From positions 434,001 to 498,000 of the forward strand of contig CATOTF010000002.1 of NCBI GenBank assembly GCA_951813045.1: a DNA stretch of 64,000 nucleotides, given 5' to 3'. The translations under genes were made by a program, and so were the position numbers. How positions within the stretch are numbered: position 1 is the stretch's first letter; each line of letters opens with the position of its first letter. Source of the DNA: an uncultured Rhizobiaceae bacterium. Its GTDB lineage: Bacteria > Pseudomonadota > Alphaproteobacteria > Rhizobiales > Rhizobiaceae. A model generated the notes under the pieces. It was not told the DNA's origin. It ran no database searches and saw only the letters and a program-made list of their open reading frames with translations. Of the stretch, positions 9,131 through 19,378 are shown one piece after another.

Positions 9131-10123
9131 ATGACTGGATTCCTCCATCATAATTTAACCGAGCCCTTGCCCGAGACATGCCGTGGCGCAGTGATAGCCA
9201 TCGGTAATTTTGACGGGGTTCATCTGGGGCATCAGGTTGTTCTCAAACACGCCATGGAAAAAGCGTGCGATATGGGTGTTCCCTGTTACGCACTATCGTT
9301 TGAACCGCACCCGCGAACATTATTTCGACCACAATCGCCGGTGTTTCGGTTGACTTTGGAACCGATGAAAGCCCGTATTCTGCAAGCCTTTGGGCTGGAT
9401 GGCATGTTAATATTGCCCTTCACTCGTGATCTGGCCGCTACCAGTGCTGACGAATTTGTCGATGAATTCCTGATCAACCGCGCTGGTATTTGCCACGTGG
9501 TGACGGGATTTAACTTTCATTTTGGGAAAGACCGGGCCGGTTCCCCGCAATTCTTGCAAAAGGCGGGCGAAAAGCGCGGGTTTGGTGTCACAATTGTCGA
9601 TGCGGTCTCATCTGAGGAGGAAGTTGAACCGGTGTCATCAAGCAGTGTTCGCGAGCTGCTGGTAACAGGCGATGTATCAAATGCTGCTCAACTGCTTGGC
9701 TACCGTTGGCAAACCAGCGGTGAGGTCATCAAGGGAGCTCAACTTGGCCGCACGTTAAATTACCCCACAGCCAATTTGTCGCTCCCCGCCAGCTGCGATC
9801 TTGCACATGGCATATATGCGGTTCGGTTGCGCAGGGCCAATGGCATCTTGTATAATGGTGTTGCCAGCTACGGTCGTCGTCCAACATTTGATAATGGCGA
9901 AGCGTTGCTGGAAACATTTATATTTGATTTTTCTGACGACCTTTATGGTGAGGAAATACAGGTGTCACTGTTCGATTATCTTCGCGGCGAAGAAAAATTT
10001 GATTCCGCAGATGCATTGGTGGATCAGATGAACAGGGATTCGGTTTTAGCCCGCGTCCATTTAGCAAATTGCAAGCCGCTGACTGATCTCGATAACAAGC
10101 TTAATTTCGACGGGCTTGTATAA
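9131..10123 (+). CDS. ribF: Bifunctional riboflavin kinase / FAD synthetase
   Basis: A 330-residue enzyme that converts riboflavin to FMN and FMN to FAD in the cytoplasm. The N-terminal FAD synthetase domain shows the nucleotidyltransferase motif GNFDGVHLGHQ near residues 24-34 and TGFNFHFGKDRAG further on, and SSSSVRELL closes that domain. The C-terminal riboflavin kinase domain shows GRTLNYPTANL and a later FDFSDDLYG stretch. Length and domain order are those of the normal family. It directly follows the HAD gene and its stop lies just before an SDR gene, so the three are likely cotranscribed. Confidence 0.96.
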   Translation: MTGFLHHNLTEPLPETCRGAVIAIGNFDGVHLGHQVVLKHAMEKACDMGVPCYALSFEPHPRTLFRPQSPVFRLTLEPMKARILQAFGLDGMLILPFTRDLAATSADEFVDEFLINRAGICHVVTGFNFHFGKDRAGSPQFLQKAGEKRGFGVTIVDAVSSEEEVEPVSSSSVRELLVTGDVSNAAQLLGYRWQTSGEVIKGAQLGRTLNYPTANLSLPASCDLAHGIYAVRLRRANGILYNGVASYGRRPTFDNGEALLETFIFDFSDDLYGEEIQVSLFDYLRGEEKFDSADALVDQMNRDSVLARVHLANCKPLTDLDNKLNFDGLV

Positions 10124-10127
10124 GCCC

Positions 10128-10868
10128 ATGGCGAAAAATGAACCCCGCCAGCATACTATTCTGATAACGGGGGCAACCGATGGCATCGGCCTGTTGCTGG
10201 CGCGAGCCTATGCGGAGCGAGGGCACCGAATTCTGGCGACCGGTCGACGCATGATCGCCGACGATATGGCATATTTTGGCTTGCCCAATATCACCTATAT
10301 TCGTGCCGACCAGTCGGATCCAAAACAGGCGGCGCAAAGAATAGCGACCGCGATGTATAATCTGGGGTGGAAACAACTTGATCTGGCGGTGTTGAACGGA
10401 GCAACCGGGTGGACGGGCGACCCAGCAGCCGAAACGCCCGATGAAATTCGCAAGCAGATTGACATCAATCTCACCGCGCCAATCCTTCTTTCGCAGGCCT
10501 TAGGCCCCTGGTTGTTTGTAAACGGAGGAAAACTCGCCCTGATCGGTTCAACCGCCATTGTCAAAGGGCAGGGCGCATTTGCAACCTACGCTGCCACAAA
10601 GGCGGGGCTGGATGGATTTGCCCGTTCCTTGCGAAGTGAATGGCAGGACCGGGCGGAGGTCATGATCATTCACCCTGGCCCGACACGCACGGGCATGCAT
10701 AAGAAGGTCGGGCTTAATCTTGGTGCTGCGAAAGCGTTTTTCATGTCACCGAAACGGGCGGCAAAAGCCATTCAAAGGGCAATCCGTAAAGGTGACGGAA
10801 AGCGCTTTGTTACCCGCGGTTACGGATGGGGCTCCATATTTGCGTCGGCGAAGGAGGGGCAACTGTGA
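10128..10868 (+). CDS. Short-chain dehydrogenase/reductase (first of a pair)
   Basis: A cytoplasmic NAD(P)-dependent oxidoreductase of about 246 residues. The Rossmann motif TGATDGIG is near the N-terminus. The NNAG-like motif reads LNGATG, and the catalytic Ser/Tyr/Lys set is visible in IGSTAIV and AFATYAATKAG. An upstream in-frame TTG at 10116 would overlap ribF, so I prefer the ATG at 10128. The substrate is unknown. The stop overlaps the GTG start of a second SDR, which suggests a functional pair. Confidence 0.88.
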   Translation: MAKNEPRQHTILITGATDGIGLLLARAYAERGHRILATGRRMIADDMAYFGLPNITYIRADQSDPKQAAQRIATAMYNLGWKQLDLAVLNGATGWTGDPAAETPDEIRKQIDINLTAPILLSQALGPWLFVNGGKLALIGSTAIVKGQGAFATYAATKAGLDGFARSLRSEWQDRAEVMIIHPGPTRTGMHKKVGLNLGAAKAFFMSPKRAAKAIQRAIRKGDGKRFVTRGYGWGSIFASAKEGQL

Positions 10869-11626
10869 GAGCTTTGATCACCGGTGCCGCCCACGGCCTT
10901 GGACGTGCATTGACAGAAGAACTTCTGGAACAGGGCCACGAAGTACTTGCTGTGGATCGGGACACCGAACCTCTGGACGATCTGGCTGTCAAAAGTCGGG
11001 GGGCTTGTTCAGTGCAATTGGTTGATCTCGCAAACCCCAATTCACTGGAGCGCATGCTTGTGGGTCTTTGGGAACAAAAATTCGATCTTGTTATCCTGAA
11101 TGCCGGAATTAGCGCGTCTGGAAAATTCGAAGACATTCCATCCGCCGCCTATGCGAAACTCATTGCCGTCAACTTACAGGCGCCCTTAGTCCTCGCATCA
11201 GGGCTTGTACGCCGCGGAGCAATGAATAATAAAAGTAAGATCGTGTTTATTTCGTCGCTCTCCCATGCTGTGGGGTACCCTGGTGCAAGCGTATATGCCG
11301 CTACAAAAGACGCAATCGCCACCTATGCTAAAAGCGTGCGCAAGCCTTTTCGTAAACATGGCGTCGGCGTGCTCACGGTATTCCCCGGTCCAATTCAAAC
11401 CGACCATGCCGATAGATATGCGCCGCCCGGAGCCAAGGCATCAAGGCGGATGGAACCAGAAGTCCTGGCAAAGCTGATTTTGAAAGCTTCAACTGGAAAA
11501 ACCAGTGAACTATATCCGGGGCTTACGGCATATTTCGGCAAACTTTACGGTCGATTTGCCCCCCAAATGGCAACCAAATCCATGCGCAAGGCAATTTATG
11601 AAAAACTGGAAGACCCGGTTTATTGA
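10865..11626 (+). CDS. Short-chain dehydrogenase/reductase (second of a pair)
   Basis: An SDR of about 253 residues. I place the start at the GTG at 10865, which overlaps the previous stop (GTGA) and has AAGGAGGGG just upstream; the longer frame in the track starts inside the previous gene. The cofactor motif is TGAAHGLG, the structural motif LNAGIS, and the catalytic residues are SSLSHAVGYPGASVYAATKD. Its substrate is unknown. The C-terminal part (SELYPGLTAYFGKLYGRFAP) hints at an acyl or lipid substrate as in some three-domain SDRs, but that is weak inference. Confidence 0.88.
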   Translation: MRALITGAAHGLGRALTEELLEQGHEVLAVDRDTEPLDDLAVKSRGACSVQLVDLANPNSLERMLVGLWEQKFDLVILNAGISASGKFEDIPSAAYAKLIAVNLQAPLVLASGLVRRGAMNNKSKIVFISSLSHAVGYPGASVYAATKDAIATYAKSVRKPFRKHGVGVLTVFPGPIQTDHADRYAPPGAKASRRMEPEVLAKLILKASTGKTSELYPGLTAYFGKLYGRFAPQMATKSMRKAIYEKLEDPVY

Positions 11627-11742
11627 GGTATTGCCGGTCGAATTGGGAAAATCCCGCAATTAAGCGGTGGAAACTCCAGCCCGCCTTTGATAGACAAGCC
11701 CAATGATGAGATTGATTGACCGCATAAGCATACGAATTATCA

Positions 11743-11786
11743 GCCCGGTTTTCGGCTGACGCATTGTGCGTGGCCGACAACCGGGC
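11743..11786 (+). other. Long hairpin between the SDR pair and ileS
   Basis: GCCCGGTTTTCGGC pairs with GCCGACAACCGGGC (one mismatch), and the loop itself contains the nested stem ACGCA-TTG-TGCGT. There is no clear T tract, so it may be a terminator without a U run or a structured leader about 130 bases before ileS. Confidence 0.55.
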
Positions 11787-11919
11787 CGGAAATCAACACT
11801 AGACGAGGCTGCGTCTTAAAACATTCTTCCATTCCAGTCTGAACCAGTTTCCAGTGCAAACCCTCCAGTGCCATGCGGGCCCATCCGGCCGTTTTTGGCT
11901 TGATATGAAATGAAACGAA

Positions 11920-14865
11920 ATGTCCGATACCAAATCATCTGAGCAACGCGATTACCGTGATACGCTGAACCTGCCGGTAACCAATTTTCCCATGCGCGGT
12001 GGTCTACCCAAAAAAGAGCCCGAAATGGTGGCGCGCTGGCAGGAAGAGGATCTCTACAAGCAATTACGCGAAGACGCTGCAGGCCGCCCCAAATATGTGC
12101 TCCACGATGGACCGCCCTATGCAAACGGCAATCTTCACATCGGACACGCGCTGAATAAGATTCTCAAAGACGTTATCACCCGTTCGTTCCAGATGCGCGG
12201 TTATGATTCCAACTATGTTCCTGGCTGGGATTGTCATGGCCTGCCGATTGAATGGAAAATTGAAGAACAATATCGTGCCAAGGGTAAAAACAAGGACGAT
12301 GTGCCGATCAACGAATTCCGCAAGGAATGTCGTGATTTTGCTACCCATTGGGTTGGCGTTCAAACCGAAGAATTCCTGCGGCTCGGCATCACAGGTGATT
12401 TCAAACAGCCTTATTTGACAATGAATTTTGAGGCGGAAGCAATTATCGCCAACGAATTGATGAAATTCGCGAAATCCGGCCAGCTTTATCGCGGCTCTAA
12501 ACCGATCATGTGGAGTGTAGTCGAACGAACGGCACTGGCGGAAGCCGAGATCGAATATGAAATGTATGAAAGCGATACTGTTTGGGTGAAATTTCCAGCG
12601 TCAGGCTGGGCAGAAAAAGTCTCGGTGGTAATCTGGACAACAACCCCCTGGACGATCCCGGCAAACAGGGCGGTCTGTTATTCTCAACGGGTCAATTATG
12701 GCCTGTATGAAGTGGACACTGCTGAGCAGGATTTCGGTCCGCAGCCCGGCGAAAAATTAATCATCGCTGACAGTCTTGCTGTAGAATGCGCGACCAAGGC
12801 CAAGGTGACTTGTCAACGCCTTGATGATGTGACCGCGAGTGAATTGGCGAAGATGACCTTGGCGCATCCGCTGGCAGAATTCGATCCATATTATCAGTTT
12901 ACCGTTCCACTTTTTGCTGGTGATCACGTCACCGATGATGCGGGTACGGGCTTTGTTCACACCGCACCCTCCCACGGTAGGGATGATTTTGAAGCCTGGA
13001 TGGCTAATACACAAATCCTTGAAGCCATGGGCATCAATACCCGCATTCCGTTTCCAGTCGGGGATGATGGCGCTTATACAGATGACGCACCGGGGTTTCA
13101 GGGTGCACAGGTCATCGATGACAAGGGTAAAAAAGGCGATGCAAATCAAAAGGTTATCACCGCTCTCATAGAGCAGGACAATCTGTTCGCCCGCGGTCGG
13201 GTAAAACATGAATACCCCCATTCATGGCGTTCCAAAAAACCCATCATCTTCCGCAACACCCCCCAATGGTTTGTATATATGGATAAAGACGGTGTGGTCG
13301 GTGATAGCACCAGGTCAAACATGGGCACGTTACGCCAAACGGCACTGGCCGCTATTGATGAGACCCGCTTTGTCCCTTCAACTGGTCAAAACCGTCTGCG
13401 CGACATGATCGAAAAACGGCCAGACTGGGTTTTGTCGCGCCAAAGAGCGTGGGGGGTGCCGATTTCCGTTTTCCGTAATCTGGAAACCGGACAGGTTATC
13501 CCGGGGCCGGAATTCGACCGGTCCGATGAATTGATGGTCCTGATTAAGGAAGCCTATGCCAGTGAAGGTGCCGATGCGTGGTATGCGGACGGGGCAAAGG
13601 AGCGTTTCCTGGATGGGTTTGTCGATGACCTCGATCAATGGGAAAAGGTCAATGATATTCTCGACGTTTGGTTTGATTCCGGTTCAACCCATGCGTTTTG
13701 CCTTGAACAGCGCGATGATTTGAAATGGCCTGCTGATCTTTATCTTGAAGGGTCAGACCAGCATAGGGGCTGGTTCCACTCTTCATTACTCGAAGCCTCT
13801 GGAACGAGAGGCCGTGCGCCGTACGATGCAGTACTGACCCATGGGTTTGTGATGTCGGAAGACGGGCGCAAAATGTCCAAGTCGCTTGGTAATATCGTGA
13901 CACCACAACAGGTTATCCAGCAATCCGGGGCAGATATCCTGCGTCTTTGGGTAGTATCTGCGGATTACGCTGAAGATTTGCGCATCGGCCCGGAGATCCT
14001 GAAAACCGCCATCGATGCCTATCGCAAACTGCGTAATACGCTGCGGTGGATGCTTGGAACTCTTGCCCACGATAAAGGTGAGAAAGTTGCATATGGTGAT
14101 ATGCCTGAACTTGAACGGTTGATGCTCCATCGCTTGTCCGAACTGGATAGTACGGTTCGTGAAAGCTACGATTCATTTGATTTCAAGAGGATATTCGCTC
14201 AGCTCAATAATTTCATGAACGTTGAACTGTCGGCATTCTATTTTGATATTCGCAAAGATGCACTTTATTGCGACGCCGGTTCTTCCGTCCGTCGAAAATC
14301 TGCTTTGCAGGTCGTCTCCCATCTGTTTGATTGTTTGACCGCCTGGATGGCACCGATGTTGTGTTTCACCATGGAAGAAGCGTGGCAGGAGCGCCATGGG
14401 GGCACGAAGTCGGTGCATCTGCGCCAGTTCCCTGAAGTTCCGGCTGAATGGCGTGATGATGAATTGGCGGCGAAATGGGTAAAGATTCGCAAAGTGCGCC
14501 GTGTTGTGACCGGTGCGTTGGAAGTTGTACGGCGTCTTGAAAAGGAAGACCCAAGCCATATTGGTGCGTCATTGGAGGCCGCGCCGAAGGTTTTCGTTAC
14601 TGACAATGCACTGCTGAATGCGCTAGACGGGCTGGATTTATCCGAAATCTGCATCACGAGCGACCTGACGTTGGTTTCGACAGCTCCTCCAAGTGATGCG
14701 TTCAGGCTGGATGACGTTGACGGTGTCGCGGTGGTCAATCAAAGGGCGCAGGGTAAAAAATGCGCCCGTTCGTGGCGCGTGCTGCCAGAAGTTGGAACAG
14801 CCCCCGACTATCCGGACATTTCTCTACGCGACGCAGCAGCCATGCGTGAAATCGAAGGCGGCTAA
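11920..14865 (+). CDS. ileS: Isoleucyl-tRNA synthetase
   Basis: A class I aminoacyl-tRNA synthetase of 981 residues that charges tRNA-Ile. The HIGH motif is at residues 73-76 ([10 protein letters not shown]) and KMSKS near 651-655 ([10 protein letters not shown]). The editing domain lies between them ([13 protein letters not shown], then the [14 protein letters not shown] signature), followed by the anticodon-binding region. The C-terminal zinc-finger region is degenerate: GKKCARSW keeps one of the usual cysteines, and the second pair is replaced (SLRDAAAM). It stands alone, with a 293-base upstream gap that should hold its promoter. Confidence 0.97.
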   Translation: MSDTKSSEQRDYRDTLNLPVTNFPMRGGLPKKEPEMVARWQEEDLYKQLREDAAGRPKYVLHDGPPYANGNLHIGHALNKILKDVITRSFQMRGYDSNYVPGWDCHGLPIEWKIEEQYRAKGKNKDDVPINEFRKECRDFATHWVGVQTEEFLRLGITGDFKQPYLTMNFEAEAIIANELMKFAKSGQLYRGSKPIMWSVVERTALAEAEIEYEMYESDTVWVKFPASGWAEKVSVVIWTTTPWTIPANRAVCYSQRVNYGLYEVDTAEQDFGPQPGEKLIIADSLAVECATKAKVTCQRLDDVTASELAKMTLAHPLAEFDPYYQFTVPLFAGDHVTDDAGTGFVHTAPSHGRDDFEAWMANTQILEAMGINTRIPFPVGDDGAYTDDAPGFQGAQVIDDKGKKGDANQKVITALIEQDNLFARGRVKHEYPHSWRSKKPIIFRNTPQWFVYMDKDGVVGDSTRSNMGTLRQTALAAIDETRFVPSTGQNRLRDMIEKRPDWVLSRQRAWGVPISVFRNLETGQVIPGPEFDRSDELMVLIKEAYASEGADAWYADGAKERFLDGFVDDLDQWEKVNDILDVWFDSGSTHAFCLEQRDDLKWPADLYLEGSDQHRGWFHSSLLEASGTRGRAPYDAVLTHGFVMSEDGRKMSKSLGNIVTPQQVIQQSGADILRLWVVSADYAEDLRIGPEILKTAIDAYRKLRNTLRWMLGTLAHDKGEKVAYGDMPELERLMLHRLSELDSTVRESYDSFDFKRIFAQLNNFMNVELSAFYFDIRKDALYCDAGSSVRRKSALQVVSHLFDCLTAWMAPMLCFTMEEAWQERHGGTKSVHLRQFPEVPAEWRDDELAAKWVKIRKVRRVVTGALEVVRRLEKEDPSHIGASLEAAPKVFVTDNALLNALDGLDLSEICITSDLTLVSTAPPSDAFRLDDVDGVAVVNQRAQGKKCARSWRVLPEVGTAPDYPDISLRDAAAMREIEGG

Positions 14866-15087
14866 GCGGTTAACCAGAACGAACAAACAAGCTTGGTGTT
14901 TACCCGGGCCGGTTTGCAAAATTAGGGATAAACAGCTACATATTCTGGCGAGAAATTCGTAGCCGAATTCCCGCCACAATTATAATGTGTATCGGGGCAA
15001 CGGATGTGGGTTATTGAGTGGCGCGATCGCGGAATTTGATTTGCGGTAACTGGATTTGGGCGATCTAATCATAGGTAAAGGTATCTC

Positions 15088-15774
15088 ATGGCAAATCAAC
15101 GTTCTGATCGATTGATGACAGGGGTGGTCGCGGTTTCACTGGCGGCATTTCTTACTGGCTGTTCCGGTACCACTTATGGAACCGGCGTTACGCAGGAGCA
15201 GCAGCTCGTGAACGATGTCTCAAGCCTGGTTTCCTTTGGTCAGGGCAAGAAAAAAGAGAAGATCAACTACGATTCACGACCCAGCCTTGTGAAAGTATCG
15301 AAAGTTGACAATCTTCCCACACCTGCGGAGAAAATCGGCAGCGAATCCGGATATTTCCCCGAAGACCCTGAAGTGAAACGGGCAAAATTGCTGGCGGATG
15401 CGGAAGGTCGTGACCCAAGCGAGTTATCACCGGAAGTTGCTTCATTGAGACAGGAATCTCTGGAAAGAGGTAAAGCGCGTGGTAATTCTGCGAACGACTC
15501 ATTTAAATCCGCTGAAGAGGTAGAGGGCTCACCTGGAGACTTCCGGCAGATTCAGGAACGGGGCAAAGAGGTGGCGGCTGTGCGGGCTACTGAGCGTCAG
15601 GCGGCTAAAGGTTTGAAACGCCGTTATCTAACAGAGCCTCCAGTTGAATATCGCCGACCTGCTAACACTGCTCCGGTGGGAACAACAGGTGCAGTTGAAA
15701 AAGAACCGGGCACAGATATTGCTGCAAACGGCAAGAAGAAAAAATCCATTTTCAAAAGCATATTTGGTAAATAA
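15088..15774 (+). CDS. Predicted outer- or inner-membrane lipoprotein
   Basis: A 228-residue protein with a type II signal peptide ending in the lipobox LTGC at about residues 22-25, so the mature protein starts with a lipidated Cys. The rest is hydrophilic and rich in charged residues, with a basic tail (KKKKSIFKSIFGK). A lipoprotein at this place after ileS seems usual in Hyphomicrobiales, but its function is not known to me. It converges with tadA, leaving only nine bases between the stops. Confidence 0.75.
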   Translation: MANQRSDRLMTGVVAVSLAAFLTGCSGTTYGTGVTQEQQLVNDVSSLVSFGQGKKKEKINYDSRPSLVKVSKVDNLPTPAEKIGSESGYFPEDPEVKRAKLLADAEGRDPSELSPEVASLRQESLERGKARGNSANDSFKSAEEVEGSPGDFRQIQERGKEVAAVRATERQAAKGLKRRYLTEPPVEYRRPANTAPVGTTGAVEKEPGTDIAANGKKKKSIFKSIFGK

Positions 15775-15783
15775 AACAAAGCC

Positions 15784-16242
15784 TTACGTTTGAATCCTCT
15801 TTGTGGCGAAAAAATCTTGAAGTAGATTACGAGCCTGCACCTCTGAAAATCCGCTATAGACTTCCGGCGCGTGATGGCAGGTTTCTTGATTGAAAAATCG
15901 CACTCCATTTGTGACAGCGCCACCTTTTTCATCGTCTGCACAAAAATACACCCGTCGAATACGTGCAAACGAAATCGCGGCGGCACACAGGGTGCAGGGT
16001 TCCAGCGTAACATAGAGGTCGCAATCGGGTAGTCGTTGGCTGTTACGGATGCAGCAGGCTTCACGGATCACCAATATCTCGGCATGGGCGCTTGGATCGT
16101 TCAGCTCAATTGTCCGGTTACCGTTGGACGCAATGACCTGCCCCGCATCCACCAGTACGGCACCGACAGGCACTTCACCGCGAAGCGCCGCGCTTTTTGC
16201 TTCTTCCAGCGCCAGCTCTATGAAACTTGTGCTCATGCTCAT
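15784..16242 (-). CDS. tadA: tRNA-specific adenosine deaminase TadA
   Basis: Zinc-dependent deaminase that converts adenosine 34 to inosine in tRNA-Arg(ACG). The motifs are HAEILVIREAC (zinc His and catalytic Glu) and EPCTLCAAA (zinc cysteines), with the substrate-pocket sequence VPVGAVLVD before them. The longest frame reaches 16299, but family length and the lack of a ribosome binding site there favour the Met at 16242 or 16236. The gene is divergent from the pseudouridine synthase gene. Confidence 0.93.
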   Translation of the reverse strand: MSMSTSFIELALEEAKSAALRGEVPVGAVLVDAGQVIASNGNRTIELNDPSAHAEILVIREACCIRNSQRLPDCDLYVTLEPCTLCAAAISFARIRRVYFCADDEKGGAVTNGVRFFNQETCHHAPEVYSGFSEVQARNLLQDFFATKRIQT

Positions 16243-16317
16243 CAAATAATCTGTAGTTTCGAGAATGAAGGTCGATCCTCTCTCGCGCAATTCGCGCATG
16301 AATGATAGGCAGAGCCC

Positions 16318-17337
16318 ATGAAATCGACCAAATCACCAAACATTTCCAAATCGGCTAAGCCTGTTCAACCGTCTGCCACCAATGTTGAAGCACCGGCCGG
16401 CGAGCGTATTGCAAAACGTATGGCCCGCGCAGGGTTGTGTTCCCGCCGCGATGCGGAACGCTGGATCGCAGATGGACGTGTACAGGTAAACGGCAAATTG
16501 CTTCAAACACCCGCCTGTGTCGTCACCTCGAAAGATCACATATTGGTCGACGGTAAGGACATACCGATCACTGAACGCACGCGACTGTGGTTGCTGAACA
16601 AACGTTCCGGCCAAGTAACGACATCGAGTGACCCTGAAGGGCGCAAGACTGTCTTTGAAGCGTTACCCGGCGATCTCCCTCGCGTATTGTCCGTCGGGCG
16701 ACTGGATATTAATACCGAAGGCCTGTTGTTGCTGACAAATGATGGAGGGCTTTCAAGGGCATTGGAATTGCCCTCCACCGGCTGGTTGCGCCGTTATCGC
16801 GTGCGGGCACACGGAACAATTACGCAAGAGGAACTCGATGCGCTAAAAGACGGTATTGCTGTTGAAGGCGTTCTGTACGGTTCCATCGAAGCAGAGCTGG
16901 AACGCCAGCAAGGCAGCAATGTCTGGCTTACATTCGCCATGCGGGAAGGAAAAAATCGCGAAGTTAAAAAGGTTCTCTCGGCATTGGGGCTTGAGGTTAA
17001 CCGCCTGATTCGCACCTCCTACGGACCTTTCCAACTGGGTGATCTCAGCGCAGGTGAAGTGCGTGAAGTGCGGGGTCGCACCCTGCGCGATCAACTCGGT
17101 TCCAAACTCATCGAACAATCCGGTGCGAATTTTGACGCACCGCTGTTGGCGACTTTGCCGAAAGCGATCAAGAAATCATCTAATACTGACAAGGCCGGGA
17201 AGCCGGTAAAACGGGGCAAAAAAATCGACCCTTTGTCACGTCTGGACACCAAACCGCAAAGACCGGGCGGTGATGACAGGTCGCAAAAACGCAAGGGCGG
17301 AAAAAGGGGGCAGGGCGGTGCGGATCGTCGGCGGTGA
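16318..17337 (+). CDS. Pseudouridine synthase of the RsuA/RluB/E/F family
   Basis: A 339-residue enzyme acting on rRNA. An S4 RNA-binding domain lies at about residues 25-85 (RMARAGLCSRRDAERWIADG). The catalytic motif GRLDINTEGLLLLTNDG carries the nucleophilic aspartate, and a later core stretch is MREGKNREVKKVLSALGLEV. The C-terminal 60 residues are very basic and low in complexity (KKIDP...KRKGGKRGQGGADRRR), as in alphaproteobacterial RluB-like proteins. RluB (23S U2605) is the most likely identity but RluE/F-type specificity cannot be excluded. Its 3' end overlaps rsmD by 20 bases. Confidence 0.92.
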   Translation: MKSTKSPNISKSAKPVQPSATNVEAPAGERIAKRMARAGLCSRRDAERWIADGRVQVNGKLLQTPACVVTSKDHILVDGKDIPITERTRLWLLNKRSGQVTTSSDPEGRKTVFEALPGDLPRVLSVGRLDINTEGLLLLTNDGGLSRALELPSTGWLRRYRVRAHGTITQEELDALKDGIAVEGVLYGSIEAELERQQGSNVWLTFAMREGKNREVKKVLSALGLEVNRLIRTSYGPFQLGDLSAGEVREVRGRTLRDQLGSKLIEQSGANFDAPLLATLPKAIKKSSNTDKAGKPVKRGKKIDPLSRLDTKPQRPGGDDRSQKRKGGKRGQGGADRRR

Positions 17338-17878
17338 GTTTCGCGGCAGACGTTTGGTTCAACCAAAAAAACAGACTATTCGCCCGACATCAGATCGCAA
17401 CCGCGAAATGCTTTTCAATATTATCAGCCACAAATGGCCGCAAAATTTGGAAGGTGCCCGGGTTCTTGATGTTTTTGCCGGAACCGGTGCTTTGGGGCTG
17501 GAGGCAATTTCACGGGGAGCAGAATCCTGCCTTTTTGTGGAATCGAACGCACAGGGTGCGGCCATCATTCAACAGAATATTGAGGCCTTAAACGTCCGGG
17601 AAAACGCTCAAATTTTGCAAAAAGATGCGACAAAATCCGGAAATTTGACCAGATTCAGCGATTTTTTACTGGTTTTTGCAGACCCACCGTACGGAAAAGG
17701 GCTGGGTGAACAGGCAATTGCTACAATTCTCGAACAAAACTGTTTGGCCGACGATGCGCTGGTTATTCTTGAAGAACGTCGTGATTGTCTTCCCGATAGT
17801 CTTTCTGGATTTAGAAAATGTGACGAACGCAATGCCGGGGAAACGGTATTTGGCTTTTTTAAACTTCTCACGGACTAG
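17318..17878 (+). CDS. rsmD: 16S rRNA (guanine(966)-N(2))-methyltransferase
   Basis: A SAM-dependent methyltransferase of about 186 residues. The start is best placed at GTG 17318 (VRIVGGEFRGRRL), preceded by AAAAAGGGGGCAGGG. Motifs are RPTSDRNREMLFNII, the SAM-binding VLDVFAGTGALGLEAISRGA, and the catalytic DPPYG. It overlaps the pseudouridine synthase gene, giving a small rRNA-modification operon. Confidence 0.95.
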   Translation: MRIVGGEFRGRRLVQPKKQTIRPTSDRNREMLFNIISHKWPQNLEGARVLDVFAGTGALGLEAISRGAESCLFVESNAQGAAIIQQNIEALNVRENAQILQKDATKSGNLTRFSDFLLVFADPPYGKGLGEQAIATILEQNCLADDALVILEERRDCLPDSLSGFRKCDERNAGETVFGFFKLLTD

Positions 17879-17961
17879 TGACAAAAAATTATGTTATCTT
17901 GTCGTATTGCCTCCTTATATCGCTTCTATTCGTACTTCTTATTCAAGCCAAATAAATCGCC

Positions 17962-19374
17962 ATGAAAGAACTTTTGATGTCTCTTAAAAAATCAATCAAA
18001 GCCGCAGCGTTTGCGTTGTTGTTGGGGTCAACCGCGATTTCGTTCTCAACGCTGTTTTCAACTCCCTTGACTTCGACTGTTCAGGCGGCGGAAGAAAAAT
18101 TTGGACCCGAGGTAACATCCTTCTTTCTCGATAACGGTTTGCAGGTAATTGTTATTCCGGACCGGCGTGCACCAGTTGTCACCCATATGATCTGGTATCG
18201 CGCTGGCTCCGCGGATGAGCCCCCCGGAAAATCCGGTATCGCCCATTATCTTGAACACCTCATGTTCAAGGGTACGAAAACCATCAAGAATGGCGAATTC
18301 TCGGCCCGCGTGGCAGCTATCGGAGGGCAGGAAAACGCTTTCACATCAACGGACTATACAGCCTATTTCCAGCGTGTGACGCCACAGGCGCTCGAAGATA
18401 TGATGACGCTGGAAGCCGACCGCATGGAAAACCTTGTTCTGGAACAGGACAAAATTATTGCGGAACGGGATGTGGTGAATGAGGAGCGTAATACACGTAC
18501 AGAGAACAACCCCGGATCTCTCCTACGCGAAGCCATGGCCGCGGCACTTTACCAAAACCATCGATACGGTATTCCGATTATCGGTTGGAAACATGAGGTA
18601 AACGCGCTGACGAAGGATGACGCGATTGCATTCTACGACAAGTTTTATACGCCCAATAATGCGGTTCTTGTTGTTGCCGGTGATGTTGATGCCGAAACGG
18701 TAAAGATGCTTGCCAAAAAAACCTATGGTAAGGTGAAACGCCGTGCTGAGCCCGGTGTCCGCAATCGACCGTCCGAGCCAGAACCACGGGCAGCACGGCG
18801 CATTGAGATGTCGGACGCCCGCGTCCGCACCCCGTCATTCCAGCGGTTGTACCTTGTCCCCTCCTATAATTCCGATGAGGATGGCGAGGCGGAAGCCTTT
18901 GAAGTGCTTGCAGAAATCATCGGTGGTGGTTCCACCAGCCGCATGTACAAATCCATTGTGATTGGCAAGAAAATCGCAACGAGCGCGGGCGGTTGGTACC
19001 AGGGCGGCGCTTTGGACCATACGGAATTCGGGTTCTATTCTTCACCGCGCGGCGCCGCGACGCTTAAAGACGTCGAAGCGGCAACCGACGAGGTTATTGC
19101 CGAACTTTTGAAGAACGGCGTCACTGAAAAAGAAGTTTCCAGAGCCCGATCTCGGTTAGTCAAACAGGCTGTATTCTCGCAGGACAGCCAGTCTTCCCTT
19201 GCTCGAATTTACGGGGGTTCGATTATTCTTGGTTCCACCATCGAAAAAATCGAAAATTGGCCCAAACGTATTGGTGAAGTCACCGTTGAATCGGTCAATG
19301 CCGTTGCCCGCAAATTCCTGAAAAAGAAACGCTCGGTGACAGGTTACCTTTCACCTGAAAGAATCGAAGGCTAA
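17962..19374 (+). CDS. M16 zinc peptidase, active partner
   Basis: A 470-residue exported peptidase. A signal peptide with a long hydrophobic core ends near QAAEEK at about residue 43. The inverted zinc motif HYLEH lies at about residues 95-99 and the downstream glutamate ligand is probably in NEERN. The C-terminal half holds the second, inactive M16 lobe, including the conserved GGGSTSRMY. It is followed four bases later by a second M16 gene lacking the zinc motif, the usual arrangement for a heterodimeric periplasmic protease of the PqqL/YmxG type. Confidence 0.92.
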   Translation: MKELLMSLKKSIKAAAFALLLGSTAISFSTLFSTPLTSTVQAAEEKFGPEVTSFFLDNGLQVIVIPDRRAPVVTHMIWYRAGSADEPPGKSGIAHYLEHLMFKGTKTIKNGEFSARVAAIGGQENAFTSTDYTAYFQRVTPQALEDMMTLEADRMENLVLEQDKIIAERDVVNEERNTRTENNPGSLLREAMAAALYQNHRYGIPIIGWKHEVNALTKDDAIAFYDKFYTPNNAVLVVAGDVDAETVKMLAKKTYGKVKRRAEPGVRNRPSEPEPRAARRIEMSDARVRTPSFQRLYLVPSYNSDEDGEAEAFEVLAEIIGGGSTSRMYKSIVIGKKIATSAGGWYQGGALDHTEFGFYSSPRGAATLKDVEAATDEVIAELLKNGVTEKEVSRARSRLVKQAVFSQDSQSSLARIYGGSIILGSTIEKIENWPKRIGEVTVESVNAVARKFLKKKRSVTGYLSPERIEG

Positions 19375-19378
19375 TCAG

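Noticed and set aside
10128-11626. Tandem SDR pair as a novel system
   Set aside because: Both have normal cofactor and catalytic motifs. Paired SDR genes are common, and nothing else in the context points to an unusual role.
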